A stretch of DNA of 25,723 nt from Elysia marginata (lineage: Eukaryota > Mollusca > Gastropoda > Plakobranchidae), in assembly GCA_019649035.1 (NCBI GenBank), contig BMAT01006831.1, forward strand, positions 137,140-162,862, in the 5' to 3' direction. The translations under genes were made by a program, and so were the position numbers. The notes under the pieces are model-generated. The model was not told the origin of the DNA. It saw only the letters and a program-made list of their open reading frames with translations, and ran no database searches. This document shows, piece after piece, positions 20,597 through 25,723 of this stretch (position 1 is the stretch's first letter; each line of letters starts with the position of its first letter).

Positions 20597-20770
20597 TGCA
20601 ATAACCAAATCTACGCCGATCACATAAAGTATTTTCTCAAATGCAAACTAACAGACCGAGAGTCTAGTTTAGATTCAGATTTAGAACTAGATCTAGATTT
20701 TATGCCGTCTTTCCGGCATTGTTTACACGGTCGCTGGGGTGAGGCGGAAAGTGTGGAGTAGAGTTCTCCA
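20597..20770 (-). promoter_or_regulatory. Candidate promoter / first exon of the LRR gene
   Basis: This is a rare GC- and CpG-rich patch in an AT-rich stretch. It has ETS-like GGAA cores and an imperfect palindrome, ATGCCG-6 bases-CGGCAT, at 20702-20719. On the minus strand it is followed by a possible splice donor, TTGCAG|GTAATT, at 20597. That donor could join the 5'-UTR acceptor at 17403-17404. Other donors at about 20047 and 19352 are equally possible. There is no transcript evidence. Confidence 0.25.
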
Positions 20771-21134
20771 TTTTTAAGGGAAAAATAAAGACCTATTGCA
20801 GGAACAGATCGAATTTAATAATGGAGTCGACATGGCATGACTTTAGTAATGTTTGTAAATTCAACGGCTGGTCTAGTAAAAGCTCTATGTACATGTAGGC
20901 CTATGTAATGGTTAGAAAACACATTTCTTGAGTAAAATAAAAAAGGTCTTTTTTAAATTAATTTACAAATTTGTCAGAGTTAAATACATAAACAGATCAT
21001 TGGTTGTTTATATTGACAGTTTTGCCTAAATGAAAGCCAGTAGGCCTAAGTAGGGGTCCTTAGCATAATGGTCAAGACAGAGAGCAAGAGGGACAGAGAG
21101 AGAGAAGGAGAGAGAGATAATACGGACTAGTGAC

Positions 21135-21329
21135 TTAATATGGCTCTCCCACAAAGGGACAAGTAATCCGACTCAATTTATGCCTACTTTCATTGGCTGT
21201 TTCCAGGATACATGCAGTCAATGCTTTCCAGTTCTGTCTTTCATAAGACGTTTCGCGTGTTTTTCCCAAGGTCTCTGTGTTGTTCAATATCAATGTGTGA
21301 TCATCTTTAAAGTTGTAGTATGTGTGCAT
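21135..21329 (-). mobile_element. Possible LINE C-terminal fragment
   Basis: A 64-codon minus-strand ORF contains LGKTRETSYERQNWKALTAC then ILETANESRHKL. This is similar in style to the DRxxWxxLxxxxxxA tail of LINE ORF2 proteins. It lacks the rest of a reverse transcriptase and a clear 3' tail. A purine-rich low-complexity run lies just below it on the plus strand. Weak call. Confidence 0.33.
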
Positions 21330-21544
21330 GTACCGGTATCTTAAAACCTTGTTGGTTTCTTTTTCGTCACAACCTTTTAATTGCTAGGCCTAATTTTTGC
21401 AGTGGCTTAGAAACTTTTTTATTCTTACTTTTAAAACTACTAAATCACAATGGCATGTTGTTTTTTATGCCTTTTGGTGTGCAACCAAATAATTATCGAT
21501 CTGCTCGCTTCACATTTGAAAGTCTTATAGAAAGGCATTGTTAA

Positions 21545-22105
21545 GTAAAGACTATCAAAATCAGATATCTTTTACAGATCTGGCAGTCCATATGAAAGCA
21601 AAATGGGAAAGACCATACCTTTAAAAAAATTTTAAAAATACCAGGACTTGACTGGAGAGCTCGAAGAAGCTGGCTGAAGGGCTAAAGTAATGCCAATACA
21701 GGTCGGCGCCAGGGGATTTGCCTACAATCTTCCGAGCAAACTCTCAGCAGCAACAAACAAACCAAAGCCTTAAAACTACTGACGGGAAAAGCAAAAAACA
21801 GCTCTGTTGGATTTGAAGCAGAAAGCTGAAAAGTTGCTTCATAACGAGTAAAGATGCCCTAATCCTACGGAGTCTTGTTGGCTGAAGTGGTATAAGACAC
21901 GACTTGAAATCTATACATTCGGTTTAGAATCTGAAAGAAGACCAAAAGGGGGAAAAGGTAGCAGTCATGACCCATAGGCCTATATTACCCGGTCCTTTTA
22001 AAATTAAAATGTCAGAAGTTTGAAGGCCGAAACGCTTGCTATGAGAGGAGGGGGGGGGTCTTCTCGGTAGACTTACAATTGCTATCTAGCTTGCGCTGAG
22101 CATCT
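21545..22105. other. Possible decayed coding sequence, unassigned
   Basis: The plus strand carries short open runs such as FTDLAVHMKAKWERP near 21575 and GLDWRARRSWLKG near 21645, in changing frames. They hint at an old protein-coding insertion, but I cannot name a family. Confidence 0.25.

Positions 22106-22168
<63 letters not shown>
22106..22168. repeat. (TAC)21 microsatellite
   Basis: An uninterrupted 63-base TAC/CTA run, followed by degenerate copies (to about 22192) and a related ACT/ATC-rich patch at 22321-22367. No gene context. Confidence 0.97.
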
Positions 22169-22192
22169 CGGTACTTCTATTACTACTAGGCC

Positions 22193-22948
22193 TACTATCA
22201 AATGTGTAAATTGAACAGGACTCGAAGTAGACTTGTGTGGACAAGCAAGTCAAATTTTTGCAAGTAAGGTATAATTTTTAGCTCTAAAAATATTGACGAA
22301 ACAAGTAAGAAAAATTTGACTTACTATCACTATCACCACTACTGCTACTAATCTACTACTATTACTCTTTGTCTGTCTTTCCCACCTTTTTCATAGCAGC
22401 CATGCATTCATGCACAAATATCAAAATAAGAAGAGAGAAAGCCTTCAATTTAAGATTTAAGTGTGCATTTCAATTAAGTTTTCGAGATGATACAGCAATG
22501 AAAGTTTTTGTGCTTCTTTCTTTTTTACTTTCAATATTACCCTAGTTGAGGCACTGTCTGATATTGCTGATATTTGGCATGCGAATCTAAAGTGGGTGTC
22601 GATGGTTAATAGCATTACTGCGATTGTGGAGTGCTTTTATATAGCTCATTTACAGGGATTTGTTCATTTTACCAATATTTCCCAACCTTTTTGTGGATAT
22701 TTTATCTTCCCAGCCTTTTTCATGGATGTATTTATCTTCAACTTGACGCCGTTTGTGATTCCTCATCTATCATGAATATGAATAAGTCTGTGTCTCATTA
22801 AAAGAGATCAAATGACAATGCTCAGAATTCTACACAAATATCATCCCTTTCGTGTGTTATTAGCTGATTACGATACTATTGTTGGGGTTATAACACAAAC
22901 CCGTGGTTTAAAAACATATTACTTAATGGGAATGTGTAACTACAACTT
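22193..22948. other. No gene recognised
   Basis: AT-rich spacer between the (TAC)n tract and the minisatellite. The ORF beginning at 22812 only gains length by entering the minisatellite. Confidence 0.6.
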
Positions 22949-24050
22949 ACAAGACTGGCGCTTATTGGACCAACCAACAAGACTTTTATTGGGTCATCCC
23001 AGCAAGACCGGCCCTTATTTGGATCAACTAGCAAGACTGGATCTTATTGGATCAACCAGCAAGACTGGATCTTATTGGACCAACCAGCAAGACTCTTATT
23101 GAGTCATTCCAGCAAGACCAGACCTGATCAGATCAACCAGCATAACCGGCCCTTATTGGATCAACTAGTAAGACCGGGCCTGATCAGACCAACCAGCAAG
23201 ACCAGTCGTTATTGGATCAACAAGCAAGACTGTATCTTATTGGGTCAACCAGCAAGACCAGCCCTTATTGGATCAACTAGCAAGACCGGCCCTTATTGGA
23301 TCAACCAGCAAGACCGGCCCTTATTGGATCAACCAGCAAGACTGTATCTTATTGGGTCAACCAGCAAGACCGGCCCTTATTGGGTCAACTAGCAAGACTG
23401 GATCTTATTGGATTAACCAGCAAGACTGGATCTTATTGGACCAACCAGCAAGACTGTATTTTATTGGACCAACCACCAAGACTCTTATTGGATCATTCCA
23501 GCAAGACCAGACCTGATCAGATCAACCAGCAAGACCGGCCCTTATTGGATCAACTAGTAAGACCGGGCCTGATCAGACCAACCAGCAAGACCGGCTCTTA
23601 TTGGATCAACAAGCAAGGCTGTATCTTATTGGGTCAACCAGTAAGACTGTATCTTATTGGGTCAACCAGCAAGACTGTATCTTATTGGATTAATCAGCAA
23701 GACTATATCTTATTGGGTTAACCAGCGAGACTGTATCTTATTGGGTTAACCAGCAAGACTGTATCTTATTGGGTTAACCAGCAAGACTGTACCTCATTGG
23801 ATCAACCAGCAAGACTGGGTCTTATTGGTGCAACCAGCAAGACTGGGTCTTATTAGATCAGCCAGCAAGACCAGACCTGAAGAGATAAATCAGCAAGATC
23901 GGCCCTTATTGGATCAAACAGCAAGACCGGACCTGATAAGAATAAAAAAAGCGAGACCGACTCTTACTGGATCAACAGCAAGAACAGACCTCATTGGATC
24001 AACAAGTAAAACGGGGCCTAAATCTGATTAACCTCGAAAACTTGACCTTA
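22949..24050 (+). repeat. 28-bp minisatellite, about 39 copies
   Basis: The unit is CCAGCAAGACCGGCCCTTAT plus TGGATCAA, repeated head to tail with substitutions (GGCCC/GTATC/GGATC; GGATCAA/GGGTCAA/GGACCAA). Some units are shorter, for example at 23091 and 23480, and contain TCATTCC. A block containing TCATTCC, ACCTGATCAGATC and AACTAGTAAG recurs 389 bp later (markers 23164 and 23553), so a multi-unit segment was duplicated. Copies decay toward 24000-24050. The consensus has no stop in any forward frame, giving a 28-residue cyclic repeat (GSTSKTGPYWINQQD...). I regard the ORFs of 60-141 codons here as by-products. Confidence 0.95.
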
Positions 24051-24510
24051 TCAGAGCTATATGAGCAATGGCAATAGAATTCTGATTTTCTGTTTTTGCG
24101 AATATAGATCATAGCGTTTGAACAAATTTTGGGGGCAGGCACTGTAAAGTTAGCAAAACCTGGAAAGTATATAAAAAAAGCAATGACTACTTTGGAAAAC
24201 TAGACTGAGACTAGAGAGTGAAAAATAAATACCGAAAAATGTTACCTTTCGTGGCATTCAAAACCCAAATAAATAGATAAATAAATATTACTATTTCGCC
24301 ACTATGCTGCTTACCTCATGCTTCATCTTCTTTTTATGAGCCTGAGAAACTCTGTTAATTATTTCATTGGTGAGATTCCATCAGAGGCATAGATGTGTGT
24401 TCCAATAGTCTAGGGCCTACTACTAACAATAGCCTACTCTTTGTTGTTCGATGGGAAACTAAGAAAGCAAACTTCCTACCCATTTTGTTACAGTTATAAG
24501 TTATTTTTTT
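24051..24510. other. No gene recognised
   Basis: AT-rich spacer beyond the minisatellite, with no supported ORF, splice signal or repeat. Confidence 0.6.
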
Positions 24511-24518
24511 ATTTATTG

Positions 24519-24657
24519 TTAAAACTGATCTGCACTGCTGTGCACCGGCGGTGGAAGTAGCACAGCGTAATAGATCTGTGTGGATAGCAATGACCGAAAC
24601 GAAAGTAAGATGCGAATCTCCATGGAATTCCTATCCCAGGACAAGACCTGCAGCAGT
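24519..24657 (-). other. Possible terminal exon with poly-A signal
   Basis: On the minus strand a long T run and CGAACTGCTGCAG form an acceptor-like site just above 24657. An open frame then includes MEIRILLSFRSLLSTQIYYA, VLLPPPVHSSADQF and a stop. AATAAATAAA follows within two bases of the stop (AATAAA at 24517-24512). The protein is hydrophobic and unrecognised. It may be a terminal exon, a retrocopy end or chance. Confidence 0.2.
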
Positions 24658-24996
24658 TCGAAAAAAAAAAAACTTAGCTGATGAAATGGCTTTGAACGGA
24701 AAGGCGTTTTGAGATTTAATCTTGCCATTAAAACGGTAGCGAAGGCTGGTTTAAGCTGTACAAATTTTGAAAGGTGGAAAAAATCTCTTGCAGATTTAGA
24801 TCTAAATTTTTGCGTTTAACATTATTTTGCAGTGCTTAATGATAAAAAAAAGTTACCCCAACCAACAGGACGTTTTTAGTCTGGCATTATCTACAGTTTT
24901 ACAATACATCCGATGTTCTAATCTAGGTCTAGATATAGATGTTGCGATTTGGCCAACAATAATTATTTTCTTTAAAAAGTCGTGGCTCTATGTAGG

Positions 24997-25166
24997 CTTC
25001 TTCTTCTTCATGGCGGATCCTTGTAGGACGTAGCATCCCACACAGCTGAGCGGAAATCGTCTCTGTCTTGCGCAAGTATACTGGCTTCCCTTACAGAAAA
25101 GCCAAGCCAGTCAGAAATGTCTTGAGTCCATCTCCTTCTTGGGGGAGCTGTCCTTTTGCGGCAATT
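24997..25166 (-). mobile_element. LINE ORF2 C-terminal fragment with (GAA)n end
   Basis: The minus strand reads RKRTAPPRRRWTQDISDWLG then FSVREASILAQDRDDFRSAV, WDATSYKDPP and a stop at 25015-25013. The RRRWxxDIxxW and AxDRxxFRxxVxDA patterns are typical of the extreme C-terminus of endonuclease-reverse transcriptase ORFs. Immediately after the stop comes a (GAA)4-like run, a plausible short 3' tail. Only about 50 codons survive. Its upstream end runs straight into a 42-bp tandem repeat. Confidence 0.72.
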
Positions 25167-25290
25167 CAATTTTAAAAAAGGACTTTTGCGGCAATACCAT
25201 ATTTAGATGATAAAATGGACAGGACATTTGCGGGAAAACAATATTTAGAATGTAAAATGAACAGGACGTTTGCGGCAAAACCATAATACG
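25151..25290. repeat. 42-bp tandem repeat (about 3 copies)
   Basis: Copies start with GGAC[TAG]TTTGCGG at 25180, 25222 and 25264, followed by AATA-rich sequence. A shortened copy (CCTTTTGCGGCAATTCAATT) starts at 25152 and overlaps the upstream end of the LINE fragment. Confidence 0.85.
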
Positions 25291-25534
25291 ATTCGAGGTT
25301 CGGTATCAAATATTGGAATATGCCCTACATCAAAACAGTTTCCCCTCTGCGTTACAGGCTTGGGACTGACTCATTTTAAAAATGAGGCCGCATTAGAAAT
25401 GTTTTGGTGAAGGCTTTAATACTTGATAAAAATCTTTATACATATGAACATAAAATAGCATCTACAGACATGTTGCAGGCAGTCCAGTGCAGCTAATGCG
25501 TCGGAGATAAACTTTCCGATCAATGGTTCCATCC

Positions 25535-25723
25535 TCAAACTTTCTTTATTTCTTCTATCCATACTGCCTTCTTTCTTTCTGTTGCGGTCTTGCTTCTTGC
25601 CGTATCATCAGCACCTCTGATCTTAAACCCGCTCTCGAAAATGACGTCTTGCAGTCGGTCGACAAGTTCAAACCGTGTGGGATGTGCAGAGTAAAACATA
25701 CTGTTCAACTGCTTATGAAACGC
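25535..25723 (-). mobile_element. MULE-like transposase C-terminal fragment (partial)
   Basis: The minus strand is open for 62 codons from the window edge and stops at 25537-25535. It begins AFHKQLNSMFYSAHPTRFEL then VDRLQDVIFESGFKIRG, and ends in a charged stretch, SKTATERKKAVWIEEIKKV. The 'HxxLNxxFYxxHPxxFxxVxxL' pattern resembles the C-terminal part of Mutator-like (MULE) transposases in animals, where a histidine-starting helix precedes it. The N-terminal and catalytic parts would lie outside the window. A host FLYWCH/MULE-derived protein is possible. Confidence 0.42.

Noticed and set aside
22812-24031. Chain of plus-strand ORFs (96-141 codons) as a repeat-protein gene
   Set aside because: The lengths follow from the stop-free 28-bp minisatellite. 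Starts fall at random within the repeat and there are no flanking gene signals.
1-25723. CRISPR arrays, operons or prokaryotic promoters
   Set aside because: The only regular array is a minisatellite without unique spacers. Gene structure is eukaryotic, with introns.

Overview
This is an AT-rich animal genomic window. It has long introns, several kinds of decayed retrotransposon, microsatellites, and scattered CTAGATCTAGATCT-type tracts (around 20165, 20680 and 24790). I associate that texture with gastropod molluscs. This is inference; I cannot place the species. There is no sign of bacterial gene organisation.

The only convincing host gene lies on the minus strand and fills most of 4.3-17.4 kb. 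Eleven exons join in phase. Nine consecutive coding exons (17311 down to 7120) give exactly 364 codons, and two more (4863-4738 and 4438-4299) extend it. The predicted protein has a short basic N-terminus, a charged linker and cysteine-containing leucine-rich repeats. These are followed by a Roc-like small GTPase domain whose P-loop (AQSTGTKS) and guanine-specificity loop (VGLSDD) are both degenerate. The link between exon 9 and the 4863-4738 exon, and the 3' end, are unresolved; weak candidate exons are listed. A 5'-UTR acceptor at 17403-17404 shows that the promoter lies further upstream, possibly near the CpG-rich patch at 20.7 kb.

Introns and flanks hold mobile-element debris. A 5'-truncated LINE with poly-A tail lies antisense in intron 1 (about 15990-16835). 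Three other LINE C-terminal-like pieces lie at 2212-2532 (+), 21135-21329 (-) and 24997-25166 (-). There is a CAGT-ended MITE-like element (5162-6039), a foldback hairpin (3295-3665), a SINE-like repeat with a B-box-like palindrome (about 18320-18575) and a MULE-transposase-like fragment entering from the right edge (25535-25723, -).

The right third (18.6-25.0 kb) has no recognisable host gene. Its most striking feature is a minisatellite of about 1.1 kb with a 28-bp unit (22949-24050). It has a 389-bp higher-order duplication, and its consensus has no stop codon in any forward frame. Other simple repeats are a (TAC)21 tract, a (GA)n tract eight bases from a splice donor, a CCT/CTT tract, a 36-bp tandem pair containing a palindrome and a 42-bp repeat next to a LINE end.
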